A stretch of DNA of 64,000 bases from Cinclus cinclus. Lineage: Eukaryota > Chordata > Aves > Passeriformes > Cinclidae. A program made the translations under genes and the position numbers. The notes under the pieces were generated by a model that did not search any database, was not told the DNA's origin, and saw nothing but the letters and a program-made list of their open reading frames with translations. Below, in pieces: positions 12,401 to 27,400 of this stretch (position 1 is the first letter of the stretch; each line of letters starts with the position of its first letter). Location: the NCBI RefSeq assembly GCF_963662255.1, contig NC_085046.1:130865332-130929331 (forward strand). The letters run 5' to 3'.

Positions 12401-15400
12401 GCAGACTGTTTGTGTAGATTTCTGTAAGGATAGTTCCCAATGCAGAGAGTTGTACGACAGTAGCTGAGCATACTTGTATGAGCTGAGCTTCTGTTTAAGT
12501 TGTATTACAGCTCATCAACCTTCTTCTATTGTACAAAAAGCTTTGAATATACAAGCTATTTAGAGAATCAGAGAATCAGAAAATTATTTAGGTTGAAAGG
12601 GATCTTGAAGACCATCTATTTCTAACCCCCCTGCACTGGACTAGGTTATTCAAGAGTCAGTTGTCCCATTAGGTTGTGACCTCAGTTACAACAATTCTTC
12701 CCAATTTGTTCAATCTATCTTGATGCTACACACACTAAACATGTTTATTTTACCTCACCAAGTGATACGTAGAACTTCTTCATAGTCAATGAAGTCAATG
12801 AATAGTCATCCTCCTCAGGAGGGGGAGGACTTGGGATTTGCTTCCTTATCCAGGGAGAGTAGTCACTATCTATAATGAAATTAATGCCAGTCTTGCTCCA
12901 TTCTACCTGTGATATCAATTTAGCTAGTCTGAAATTAAATGTTGAGAAAAGAAAATAATTAATTTTAGCTTTTAATCAGAGAAACAGTTCATTTCCCCAC
13001 AGAATTTGCAATTTTTAAAAATCATCTATCAAAAAAAATGGCTACAGAGATTTTCATTATCTGCTTTTTTACACAGAATAATGGAATTACAGAATATCCT
13101 GATTTGGAAGGGACCTACAAGGATCACTGAGTCCAGCTAAGTATTATTTCACCCTTCACCTGCTGTCAGATCTGTAAATGCCAGTACTGCCACTGCACAG
13201 CTCACCAGCACACTGACAGTGCCCTGCTTACATTACCAAGCTTTACCAGTAAAAAATTACTTCTTTCAGGATGATTTTGCATGTGTCTCTGCATTCCCAA
13301 GCCCTGCCAAGAATGCCTTGGATGTTCTGTTCACTAAAATTTAACTATTCTCACAGACTGCAAAAGCCCTGTATCACTACCTGATACTACACCTCTGGTT
13401 CCTGACAGAAGCAATTTTCAGCAGGAATGCCACAGCACTGATCACACTGATGGGACTTGCAGATGATAACAAGACAGCTGGCACTCTCATGTTCAGCTGG
13501 CTGCTCTAGGAGCATTTCATAGCACTGAGCAGTTCTCCAGTGCTGCTTTGTGTTAGTGTGAACCTCACAATGCTCAGGAAAGGAAATCTCAGAACCACAT
13601 GACCACAGTGAGGATGCTCTGGCCTCGAGAACTGGGCAGAACTTAGTTAAGTTAAAAAGAAGTACAAAGCCAACCAAGTCACATGCGAAGGGAAGATGAA
13701 GTCTATGCTTGAGCCTACAACCAAGTGAATACTCAGTTTTATTTGTGCCCACTACTGGAGATCAAATAGGATTTAATTCTAGGGTTAGGGTGTCTTCATC
13801 TTTAAATGCAAGTTCCCCTTTTAGCATCTGAACTTATCTTGATTCTGATTAAGGAAAGCAGTTTGAACTACTGATGCCAATTGAAATTAGGTACATGCTA
13901 AAGTTGGTTTTATGCAATTCTCTTGGTAACTCTGCTTGATCAAACAGTTTACTATAGCAGAAGATCAAAGTTTTTGTTTCATGAGGCCCAGATATGTGTA
14001 AAACAGGCTGTTAACAAAGGTATAATTGTTCTTTGCACAAGCAAACTTATTCCTCCTTGAACTTAAGTGCAATCTCCAGGTTATTGAAAATTAAAAAAAA
14101 ATTAATTTTTTTAAATGCAGGAGTCTGCACCCCAGTAACCACTCTGTCATTACAATCAGCAAACATGAGTTCTGTGAACCATACTTCCAGGCTTCCTCTC
14201 CTTTTAGACCCCTAAAACATGCTACAGTCATCTGCATCTAGACACAGCCTTAAGGGATATAGAGGTAGGTCCTTCCAAAAAAAGCACACTAGATCTCCTG
14301 TATCTCTGCTGAATGGACCTCTGGGAAAACACTGCAAGTTTCTAACAGTAAATCATCCAGCTGTGCCATGGCATCCCACAGAGGATTTTGATGAACTCTG
14401 ACAGAGGGCCCAAAGACACAAAACTAATAATTGAAATAAAAGACTTGCTGGTTTTTCCAAATTCATTTCATAGACTTGTAACTTCTACTTACATGACTAA
14501 CATATTGATTAGCAAAAGATGCATTGCTACAGTGATATCTCTGAGTAATTGAGATTTAGAAATCAGTAAATCCCATTCTTACTCTCTTTGTAATGGTGTA
14601 GTATAAGATGTAATTTATAATCAAGGAAAATTACATCATGATGAGTGAAAAAAGTCACTACTTTATCCAGGTCACTAAAATGTTACAATAAAGAAAACAG
14701 GAAAAGAGGAAGGCAAAACCACTTTAAGAATACTACCAAGATTAATTAAACAAAAGAGAAAAACATACAAATTTAAAACTGAAAGACAGCATAAAAGATT
14801 GCAATACCTGTATTCAAAGTAACAGTCACTTTCTAGAAATGCTGGAAGCCTTTCTTTCTTAATCCACTCAATTGCTTGTTCTTGATCGAGTTGCTATTAA
14901 AAAAGAAATGCCAAAGATTTGCAGTATTCTTGACTTTCTTGACTTATTGCCACATAACTGATTCTCTACATCCCCCTTCTACAGAAGCATTGTCCCAGGA
15001 AAATAGATACAGAGTGAACATCACCTTTATGCTGGAACAAATATTAGAAGCTGAAAGGATCTAAATCTGATTTCACCTATTAGAGTTCAACTTTTGTAAT
15101 AAATCATGACTGTTTTTTCTTCAGAAATAATGTGGGTATGAATAATTCTTTTACTGTACAATTTCAAAAGCAAATTAGATGCACAAAAAATTTCTGCAAT
15201 AGGAAACTGTTTGATCCAAAAAAACCCTGGGTTTTTTGAGTTTTCTGTGCTTTCTGGTACTGACCCCCTGGAGAACACTGCTTTTGACCCGACGCCTTAA
15301 AGAAAGCTTCCAAATTTAAGTAATGAAATTAAAATCATGAGTGTGTAGTTAAATGAAAGTGTGTTCTTTCACACAGTGAAAGGTTTCAAATTTGAAGTTT

Positions 15401-18400
15401 TTATAATATAGTAATAGGTATAGGACAAAATAGAAAAATTTAAGTGGTGTCTCTTTCAGTGCTCATCTTCCTTCTTTGTAGTTTCAAGTAGTAATTTCTA
15501 ATTAGACAATTAGTGCCACAGTGAAAGTCACAGAAATTTAGTTATTAAGTTACAAGTATAAATAATACAGGTATTTTTTGTCTATTAAACTACTTAACTT
15601 TAAGAAACCTTATAACTAACTAGATTCATCTCCATTTTGCTTGCTTCTAGCCGATGGCTAGGCGTGTCGCTAAACGTTCTGTACGTTTCAATAAAATTTA
15701 ATAAACAACCAAACCCAAACACAAAAAAATTCATTTCCTTCATGTATTTTTAATTGTAACTCTAAGTAAAAACAAAAGAGGCTCAAAACAAGCCACTAAT
15801 TAAGTAGTGCAAAACACCACCACCATTACAGGAAACTACTACTTTCTGACGCATTTTATAAATAAGAGCCATTATTTTTCCTCAAGAATTTGAAGAGTAA
15901 GGAACACTTAAATTAAGATGTACTTTCAGAATGAGAAAGCTGTGGATATTAAAACCAAAATCAAGCAAATAGAAATCAAATTAGTTATCACCTCTCATGC
16001 TTTTATGTTGGATCACTGCATAACTGCATTGTACACAGTAATTCTCACAGTAATTTCTGTAGAAACCTACATGTGTTATCACCTGGGGCCACAAGAAATT
16101 TCTGCTCAGCCAGTCTAAGCCTCAGTGCCTCATTGAAGCAGAAAGAGAAGTGCCTCAAATGAGTGGTTTGGGAGATGAGAGGGAAATGTTGAGCAGCAAG
16201 CTATACAGAGACAGCTAGGTGCAATGAAATAAGAGTAAGACCTCTGACTATGGGCCACAACGATTCATAGTTGCTTCCCTTAGAAATTACATATAGCCCT
16301 TCCTAGTATTTTTTTTAACAGTGTACTTTTTCCACTCTTAGGGGATGATCTATTTTATTCACCTGAGAAGCATTTTTCCTTTTAGTGAAGGTGAGACTAA
16401 TTATTTTGAAGAATGCACTAACTACCTTTGTCCATAAAAACAGGTGAAGTTTGGGCAAGGGTGGATACTACTTGTATCAGGTAATCAGTTTATGTAGATC
16501 ACAGCTAGAATTTTCTTTCCATGAGCTAATATTCCATTTGGGGCAAGGGTTATTTCTGCCTCATATGTATCTGTAGGGGATTTAAAAAATCTGAATTACT
16601 CAGAAAGTGGGTGGTTTCATTTAGAGAGAAGAAAATACTTCAAAATATGGAAAGCTTATGTTGGCAGTGGCTCATACAATGTAATTTCTGGAGATGGAGA
16701 CTAATTATTCCAAACCACACAGTGTATGCTTCTTCTTGGCAATTGACAAGGGTTTTTGAAATACAGAAGATAGTTTCTTTATTTTGGCATTTAATATTTA
16801 TGCACTTACTGACTTACAGCCCAGTTTTTTATCTGAATGATTCATAATATGCTCACGTCTGTACATGGCTGGTACACAAAATTATATGTCATATCAGAAG
16901 GAAAAATTTCTATTCTTTCCCCATCCCCAGAGAAAGATGCTACATTTAATCTGATGGGGTTTGTTACCTTGATTAGTTTCCTTACCCAATCAGCCTTAGG
17001 CCTTGCTAGGACCCAGTCCAGCAAAGCTTTTAGCACATGTTTAAGTTTAAGCATGTGTTTAACTTCCCTTGATTAAAGTTAAAAACATACTTAAGTGCTT
17101 TGCTGAACTGGGGTTTCTCTGAAGTAAGGTATGTGGGATGCCAGCCAGTTTCCTTCTATAGTCATGACCAATTCTACACAAGTCCACAGATTTTTTTTCT
17201 CAACATATTTCACACCATTGATACTGACTGCCAGTGAGAAGATACTTCCATATCAATGATTTGCAAATGTGCAAACACACATGAAGAGAACTTTTGCTTA
17301 TCTGTAAATTTGTAACAATCTGAGAGGGAAGTAAAATACAGAGAAAAATACCACGGTATTTCTTAGTCAATAAGTGTTTAAATTCAGGCCATAGCCTGAA
17401 AGGCCTACTAGGATTTTCCAGTCATAACTCCTTTTCATAAGTAATCTGCCAGTGATGACCACTCAAGGTGACCTTTTGTAAGCAATGTACCATTCAAAAC
17501 AACTGTCAATCTCCTTAGTTTGTGTGAAGGCAGCCAAATCAAAGCAGACAGCATCACCTGAAAAGTGAAAGATCAAATCCTATTTGATTTGAACAGAGCT
17601 ACTTGATAGAATTGGTCTGGGGTGGCATCTCCTGGTTCAGTCACTGTAGTGCAGTGAATGGAGCTGACTTCTTACACCTTGTGTAGTTGCAACAACCATT
17701 TGGGGCCAGCTGTTTCACAGGTCATTTTGCTCCAGCTCAGACTTGAGATGCCAGATTGAACTGGATGAGACATCTATGTTACCCATTAAGTAAAGGAGAA
17801 ATCAAAAATAAGAAGAAATATCACCTTCTCACCTCAAAAGGAGAAGAAAGGGTATTGAGGCATATCGTTCCTCAAAAGGCTATAATGCTTCCCATCTACA
17901 AAAAATATCCCAGGAAAATAAATGGGATCTTAAATAATACTGAAGCCCTGTTTCTCCAGACTACATTGAAGAAGAAAGTAATAGTGAAATGGCTTTGAAT
18001 TGTTCAAGAAAGGCCATCCACTGTGATGGGAGGTTAACCCAGAGAGCAATGGTTAGCCACACTTGCACAAACACACAGCATTTCCTCAGTTTAATACTGA
18101 GAGAAAATAAGAAATCAAGAATAACTCTTCTGCTTTTGTGCTCTCAGCCAAAGTACTTGTGAAAAATTATTATTTAACATGGCAGGATGTCTATGGGCCT
18201 TGTCCTTTTGTATCATTTGTCCAGTTTAAATGCAGATAATGGCAATATCACATTACTATCATTTTGTTAAACATAATTGCCTTTTGACCTCTCTCAACAC
18301 TGCTTTCTTTTCTGAAAATCATTAATCTTATACTGAGAAAAGCAGCAGTCTATTACAACTCCCTGCTTTGCTCTCAGCTTTCCAGCTATGACACAGTTTT

Positions 18401-21400
18401 GAGCAGCCACTGCAAAAAATGGATCAAGATCTTAGACTGGCCTTGAATAAAAGGAAGTCATGTCAGTCACATTCATGCAAAATAAGCAAGAAAGGAATAA
18501 ACCAGACATCCCAGTGAAATATGTTTTTGGTCCTTGAAACCTGCTGTTTAAAGGTAAAATCCCACATCCAACAGTATTGACTTGTATTCTCTCAGGTGCG
18601 TAAAATGCTTAAGCTTCTGATATTAACCTGCCTAATTTGGTGCTGAAGATGGCCCTAGAAGTAGACAGGTAAGAATACCTAAACCAATAATGTCTAAGCA
18701 AACCTGAAACCAGATTTTTTTTTCTAAATTCCAACCCATCTTTCCATTAATTTAGCTTTCTTCTTGCCAAAGATTATTTTTTCTGGCCATTTCAATTGAT
18801 GCTAACCATGTAAATCCTTTAGGAATTAATGTAAGAGAGACTTATGTTTTGCCAGACCACAGATGAGCTCATAGCCACACAAGGAAATTAATTAATAAGG
18901 AAAGACTGAGCTGCATTAGTTTCAGTCAATTTGCACATTCCAGGGATCACTAGTAAAGTAACTGTTGTCATAATATTTTTTCTTTTAATATTAAAAAGTA
19001 TTCAGACCACACAGCTGAACCCTGCCCTACAGAATCTTCAAAATTCTGTGCTACAGGATGTGCATCTGTAATTCCATTCACTTGTCTGCTAGACACATGT
19101 GCATTACAGGGCATAATTTGGCCCATCATTATGTTTTCCTAACATAAATTAACATTTTTCCCAAGCTAACAAGCCAAACACAACAATAACTATTGCCAGT
19201 ATCTCTACAGTAAGATCTAAATATAAACTCAGGGTCTGTGAGATGCTTACCATAGTGTTGTAATTTGGATCAATACTGAAGATTGAAGAAACACTGTGCA
19301 AGTTGGAGAGCTGCCCATCATTCTTTTCTTTGCTTAGAACATCATAAATGGGGCTTGGAGGTTTTTGATCATGTAGAATTTTTTTCGGTTGCCTTTCCAG
19401 GCGTTGTGGGGCATAATTAACTACTTCAAAAGCCCCAGCATCAGAATTAAACTTGACTGGCTGGGCAAAAGTCTACAAAAGAAGTTAGGAAAGTTTATGG
19501 TGCTGTAATAAGGCACCTATCCTTTAACAAGTAATATTTTTTATCATATAGAGGCATCCTACAGAATAAAAAAATTGCATTATGAGGCTTCTTTCTCTTG
19601 GAACCTGAAATAGTAATTTTTCTTCATTTTTGTTTTTGCTGTATAGCTTTCCAAAGCATTCCTACTTTTTTATCTCAGTAACACTTAATTGTCAAGAATT
19701 GAATTCATTCTAGATCACAGACCATTCTTTTACACACATAAATAATTGATTCAGTACACTGATGTCTAGAATATATAATTAACTGTGACTTCAGTGACTG
19801 TCCTACAGAGAAGTACTCACCTACAAGATCAGATCTCCAGCATTATTCTCCCACTCATTATTATCAACAATCAAGGCATGAAAATATTAGCAATGAATCT
19901 GACCTTTTAAATGTGAGGTGCTATTGAGAAGGACGAATTTGAGGATTTTCATATATAGGAAAAGTTTTTCACCATAGTGTTACCTGTAGGTCAAACAACT
20001 ACCAAAACCCATGTCCTGCAGTAAATTTTATTATACATCACTAGTTCAATCAAATATTGTATAATAGATGAGATAGACTAAACTTCAGTTTTGGCCATGC
20101 AATTGTGACTTTTGTCACAAAGCCCCACTGCATGCATACACACTAAAACAGAGCCATCTTTCATCTTTTAAGCTCTGGTATCAGGTATTTCCCTAAAAGA
20201 GTATCTTTCAAATTTTCTTATTTGAAATTAAGAGGAAAAATATGGATGCACTTTACAGAAGTCATAGAGGATGCACATGACAGTTATGAATAGGAGATTA
20301 TATAGAACTTATGTGCATTATATACTCTATGTGATATAGCATATATAAGCATCTCTGCACTCAGCTAAACAACAAGGCATGTTGTATTTAAGGACTCAGG
20401 AAACTATGGCCACACCTAAACCTAGTGCCAAAACGCTTTTTGGCTTCATTCCAGACAGGATTCCACCTGGTGTTTGTACAGTTATTACCCTCCCCTGCAT
20501 TTAATAGGAATATTTTATTTGTTCAAGTACTGTATTTTTAATTTCCTCGAATATTTTCATATATCACATATAAGCACACAAAGACATAACTCATACACTT
20601 TCTAAATATATTAAATACATGCTACATATAACACAGAAATATATTACAGAACAATTTGATTCTTCTTCAAACCTGTGCAAATGCAAAGTAATTATGTTAG
20701 TGTCATCTATTTTGTTGCTTCTGTTTGAAGCCCCTTTGTTGATCAGCGTCTCGTAGAGCAAAGCCCAGAACTGAACCATGTGGCTACAATATGTTTTTTC
20801 AATACTCCCTACTTATCCCATAATGTCTCACTGTGGAGGCTCAGCCTGGCAAAGCACACAGCATGTGAGAGATTTAAGTGTATGATTAGTGCCTATGACA
20901 TCAGACCGTCACTGCTCAGGGCCATGCATTGAATTGCATGAGTCTGTTCAGTTACCTAACTTCAGCTGAAATCATGGATTGGTTTTTGTTCTCTGACACC
21001 TTCTGCCTATTTTGGCATTAATTTTCTCCAGGGCACTCTGCAGGTTTTAGCGTTTTTTTCCCCAGCTGTACTAAAAAGCATCTAACAAACCTTTTAAGTG
21101 TAGTAGATTTCCCTCCATTCAGACCTCCTCCCAGTTTGCTATGTGCACATTTCATTTACTTTCAAACCTAATTTGGGCTGCTACCAGCTTTTAAGTGACT
21201 AACTGTGCAACCTTAATAGACTTTAAATGTTTTCTTCCTTATATATTCCTCCATGTTTTAAATAAAGAAACAGAAGAAAGTACACTAAGAAACAAAGTAC
21301 TTCAGTCTCTCAGGATTTGAAATGCTCTTGCCTCTGGGAAAACAGCAAACAAAATGAAAATTTCACAATAAAGGGCTTTGTGACTAGACATGATGAGATT

Positions 21401-24400
21401 GTTTCAGTTTCATGTTTTTCAAATTGAAAACTAAGCAAATACAGTATTATTTTAGTACATATATCTACTTTTATTCAATCATCTGTAAGTTATTCTAGAT
21501 TTAGCATTTTTCAGTACATATTCTTTTTAGCTGAAGAGAAAACTATGCCAACTTTAATGTGGTGAAATGGATGCTAGTGACAATTTTTCAATGTAATGTG
21601 TATTACTGTTCTGGGAGTCTGACTACTATCATTTATAAGACAAATATACTAATGGAGCAAAAGAACATACACTGATGGGATAGGAAGATTTAGACTTCAT
21701 ACACTACATACTTGACTGAAAAAGGGAATTCTTGTCTAGACTTTTGGGGTTTGGATGTAGTTATTCATCCCCAGGGACACTAAAAGGCATGCATACTTCT
21801 TCTATCAGTCAGAGAGTAGCCAGCAGACTTGACACTAGTAAGGATGCATCTGGAATACTGCATCCAGTTTTGGGTCCCCTGTACAAGAAGGATATTCACA
21901 TATTTGATCAAGTCCATCAGAAGACTATCCAGATGGTCAGAGGCTGGAGCACTCACCCTAGAGGGAGAAGCTCCAGGAGGACCAGCAACAAACACCCTTA
22001 GCATATTTACAAGGAGATTGCTAAACAGATAAAGCCTGGCATTTTACAGAGGTGATGGTGGGAGGACAAGAGACCAGTTGTCATACACTGAAACAACACA
22101 GGTCTCAACTGGATTATAAGAAAAAAAGTGATTTGGGGATAATTAGCACTGGAACAGGCTGTCCAGAGAGGAATCAGCTGTTGGAGGTTTTAAAGACCAA
22201 CTGCAGAAAGTGCCAAGCAGCCTGGAGTCAGTACTAAAGCACTGACCCTGCTTTGAGAAGGAAGCCACACTACAGACCTGCTCAAAGCCCCTTCCAGACA
22301 GTAATCTATGATGCTGTCCAAATCCCAAATTCCCAGCAGACCATCTCTCTCTCTCTCAAACTATCATACAAAAGCATTTTAGAATAGTTAAAACCTTTCT
22401 GGAGAAGCTTGTTTACTTAAAAAATCTACGATGATCAATCAGAATGTTTTTATAAGCATAATAAAAGAAGAGATAATTCCTAATCTTCTTAACTCATCAC
22501 CACCACAAAAATAGAAATGATAATGTTATGAGAAAAATCAAACGGGAACACACAACAAACCACCCCCAGAACCTGACTTCTTGTAGGAAACATTTTCCCA
22601 GTTACCATACAGGAAAGAGGATGAATCAATCCATTTTTCTTTCAGTATCCAAAGAACTTTGGGGCAAAATGCACAATCTAACCATTCTCACACATTACAA
22701 GTCAGAAAAGATATTCACCAAGAAACTGTTCAGTACTCTTTAGCAAACTTAAAACCTTTCCAGTGGAAGTCAAGTAGTGTAAAGTCCTGTAACACTTCAC
22801 AGGACAATAATGAGAGGTTTAATGGCACCACCAATATTCCGTCACTGCAATAATGAGGAATCTCTTCAGTGAAGATGCCTGTGTTAAGGAGTGGATGATA
22901 GTCTACACTAAAAAGGAAAGGGGAAAAATTACCCATGCCAATTTAATATACTAAGAAATGCCTTTCTTACCCCACATTTGGCAAGTGCTTTTGGCTTTTT
23001 ACAGACAAGTAAAACACACTAACCAAAGACTAAGTGTATCATTCCCTAGTTTGAGCCAATTTTTGATGCTTTGAAGATAGAAAGGGAAATCTCCAGAGAA
23101 ATTATACCTCAAGATGTTAAGAAAAAACAAATCAGGTTTGGCAGGAGCCTTGAAGCTTGGAACTCATACACTGTCAATGTAGTACAATAAATAAGATCAA
23201 GGACTTGAGAATACCAACAAATAAGAAGCCTACATACTTTGCAAACTGTTTCACTTGCAGGAAATTCTCCCCCCAAAGCTGGTATGACCAATGTAACTCA
23301 GTGTCTTAATCTCAGCTTCAGAAAAAAATCCCTGAGCAAATAACAAAAGCTATTTTCAGACTGTGGTACAGCAATATATTAAATAAACAATTGCATGTAC
23401 TTTTTTGACAGAAAAAAAAAAAGGTCTTAGCTGTCAAACGCACATTGAATATGGTTTTCAGATGGAAAAATAAACAGAATACATAATTCTGAAACTTGAA
23501 GTTATACACTTAACTGAAGGGAAGACAAATTTCTCTCAGTCCTCCCATAACAGAAACCAAAACAGCATCCATCACCATGTTGCCAGGATATCAGACATAT
23601 AAATTCTCTGTCTTAACAGTTTTCAGATACACTCAACTTCAGATACAATTAACAAACGTGTAAATATGCTCACATCCCAGACCCAAATAATGTAGCTTGA
23701 TCCCAAGACAAACAGAATGACCACAGCTTGGCTGTTTCTTAGGTTAAGGGTGGGAGTGAATAGAGATCTCATCCAGAAGCATTGCCAAAACTTCCTTAAG
23801 AAGGGTATATGCATATCATAAATAAATGTCAGTGAGAGTCCACACCAGAAAAGAATTTGAGCAGCTCTATGAAGTGTCTGGAAAAATTCACACTACACAT
23901 GGTCAATTCAAAATCTCCCATTGACTTTAATGAGTCCAGGATTTCCCTTCTGTTGATGAGTAAGACAAAAGCCATAATCACATATCGCAATCTAAATAAG
24001 AGAGAAGAAAATTTACAGTAAACACACTATCAATAAGGAATGTAGCCAGGAATGTTTTGTTTGCTTCCTTCAATGCCAAAGACATGATGCAAGTTTTAGT
24101 CCTGGGTAAGTCTCAAATGTAACTTGCATGCAGGGCCTTACTTCTGTCAAAGCCTTTTTAAGGGAAGTTATATTGGCAACTGCAGCCTCCCTCCTCACAC
24201 CTGGAAAAGACAACAGGAAACTAATGAGCATGCACTGATGCCTCGAGTCAATGATTTGATGCATGGAATTATTCAAAATCATCTTCAAAACAGTGAAGGG
24301 CCTGAACTGGGCAGCAGAGTGGCTTGTTTTTTTGCTTTCTGCCCTTTCTGTAACCTTCTACTCAGATCAAGCAAGATTTTATTTGTGAGAGCACTAGATT

Positions 24401-27400
24401 TTCAAGACCCTTCTGTCTTCAGAAAGATCGACTGACCTGAGCTTTGTTACTAGGGCTTTAATTGTTTTCAGAATTGTCACCTCCATCAAATGCTGGACCC
24501 CAGATGACTTGGAGGAGAGCTTTTACAGTGAGAACAATGTTTAAAAGAAATATACTTCAAATCTAATGTTGATAAAATTATGGTCACTTAGTAGATTTCT
24601 GCTGCAAGGGAAATCAACAACCAGGGACTTGCCACCAAGCTGTCATCTCCTGAATGTGCTTCAGTTGAGGCATAAGGTAGCATTTTTGTCACTAGCGCAA
24701 CTCCTTGAGGTTGCAAAAAGAAGGAGTGTGCCTACCTTTCCTGGTAATTGGAAAACGACAGGTAAGACCCAGTACGGACTTGGGATGGAACAAGCAGCAA
24801 TTAACTTGTAGAGTGCAGGGGAAACAAGCTGACATTACTGTGCTTTGCTATTACTTCAACACTGAGCTGGATGGCAATTTCTGACTTCTGAATTTTCATT
24901 CCTGACTAAACATATCCTTGTATGTTTTTAATACATGGATGAAAGATTCAAATTCTAGCCTGAACTCCTAGAAATGGAAATGCATCCAGGCCAATGTTTC
25001 TCTTAAATCATTCATTTTACATTAGTTACTAGGGAAGGTGTAACTCTGTGTGTCATGTAATTGGTTTCTGCTACTGTGAAATCACTGTACACTGGCAACA
25101 AGTGCCCTCCTGAGGTTTTTTGTATTATGTATTTCAGAAATACTTTCTGTAAATTACACTTTATTACAGTATATACCTTTTTGGAATACCTAGATATTTA
25201 TGTCAGAATAAATTGAATGTCATTATAACAAGAGGATCAATTCAGGGATACACTGAAAATCAAAGGAAAGAAAAAAAAAAACAAACTACATGAAAAAGCC
25301 ACTGTTCTTACAGCAAGTCCCCAGTGATAAAATTTTCCATCTGCTAATGGTGCATTATAAATCAATGCAGAAGCAGTCCCTTAAAATAAGCATATTCTCC
25401 CCCTGATTTCTTGTATCAAGTCTCACAATATTTTCAGTTTAACTTGTTGCCTAACTACTAGCACACCTGGGTAATACTGTTCCCAGGCAACAGCGTATAA
25501 GCACAACAAGAATAAAGGAATGGAAATTTCAATGCACTGTTTTAGTAGAAGCCTTCTGAGAAGGAGGGGGAAATCAGGAATGTAAGGTATTCAAACCACA
25601 GAACTTAAGGCATTAATAAAACTTAATCCTGAAGAGGATAAATCCTTAGGAAAAGATCAAAGAGAAAATAAAAACAATTATGAGAACATTAAAGTTAAAA
25701 ATAGCTAATAGAGCATCTGTTTTCATGAAGATATGTAAATATGTAGAAGAAAGACCATATGTCATCTTAGAAACCTACCAAGATTACCAGCATAAAACAG
25801 TGTTTACTCAGGAGTGACAGTGACTCTTTTTTTGTTGGCTTCCAGAGCCATCAGGAGAGCCTGGACAATTGCTGCAGTCCAGAGCTGCTGGGCTGTGCCA
25901 GGACTGTGGGCTGAGGAGACCTATGAGGCCAAGGAGAATTTTGGCCTCTAACAGATGTCCTGAAATTTGTGTATGTGCTAGGAGATGATGAGACTAAAAA
26001 AGCTGAACTTCTTACCCACTCCATCCTCTGCAATTTGGGGAAAACTTGAAGCATAGTTTCCAAATAAGCAGCAAAGGCATGGAGGATGGTATTCCTGTGC
26101 TAAGAACAATCTGGCACATGGAAGAAGGCCTGGGTTTAAAACCTAAGTAGTTAGGCTTGGATTTAGGCAGATATCCTAAGGCAGCTGTGGGGCAGGGGCT
26201 GGAGAAGTGCAGGTATTGGAAAAAGGAAAAAAAAAAAGCTAGCCCTCTTACCACTCATTTTGTTCCATCTGTGTCCCTCTAGCTTTGTATACTCTTTGGA
26301 ATCTTGCAATGTGGTGAAAGTATGTAAAGACTGAGCTCCTGAAAGAAGTCAGTATCAATGCTGTGCACAAAACTCACACTCTGACAAAGAGCTGATAACT
26401 CCAGATCCTATTTTAGGATTAAAAATTGGAATGGGGAGGCCATTTTGCCATCCTTAGTAGTGCAATGTCCATGCTGTGTACATTTACACCAATCTGTGAT
26501 GTGGCTTAGAGAGATAGCTATGTCTGGTTCCATTAAGTAAGCCAAATCATTCAGTTGTGAATCACAGCTGAACCTACTTCATTCCACTTCATAGTTAGTG
26601 GTTTCACCAAGCCATTTTGTAGCTCCTTAGAGGTCTAAGGAGCATCAAGAAATATTCTGCTCTCCTAATGCTGGCAGTGGTTCCTACCAAGCAAGCTGTA
26701 AAATGGATACATGTTCTTGTGGTGTAGCCTGTTGGACTGCAGTGCCTTAGGAGGGGAACGGGCTGTGGGGCAACTCTGTGGCACACTGGGTGGGAGCCAC
26801 AACTGACACTGTGGAAAGGCCTGTGGCACCTGGCAATGAACTTTGAGTGTAAGGTGTCAGGGCCAAGACTCCTAAGATTAAGTTAGATGAGGTTGCCACA
26901 TTGAGGGAGCAGGACTGTACATGTGACTCTCAACAGAGTGTGGGGGGAGACAGGCTAGTTGATAGGGAAAAGGAACAAAATACAAGAGAAATGGTTAAAT
27001 ACAAGGTACTGGGTATGATGGTCTAACTGTGATTGGATTAGCACACAGCACAAGGCTGCATCCTTCTAGCTGCAAATGGGAGAGGAAGAGGAGGGAAGTA
27101 CCAACTTGAAACCTTCCAAGCCATGAAGAGAAAGACTTGTTTCTTGACCTTAAATATTAATTAATCACTGAATACATTGCCACAAAACTGCAAAAGAACA
27201 AAGACTTTTTATGTCATCATGTTGTGACACTGTAATAGAAGTGGACACATTTCAAGTATTCAAGTAAGTATATATGTGTATTTCATTTCCTATTCATATT
27301 ATTTTAGTGCACTGTGATTTAAATACATTAATATCCTAGGGATCTTGGTGGACAGCAAACTGTCCATGAGCCAGCAGTGTGTCCCTGTGGCCAAGAAGGC

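Noticed and set aside
13387..13752. 121-codon minus-strand open frame in RGS22 intron 5
   Set aside because: No recognisable domain, no RGS22-compatible flanking splice phase, and a Cys-rich but low-information composition; probably chance.
23905..23945. CCCATTGACTTTAATGAG motif resembling an old amniote repeat
   Set aside because: Too short to assign to a family or to delimit.
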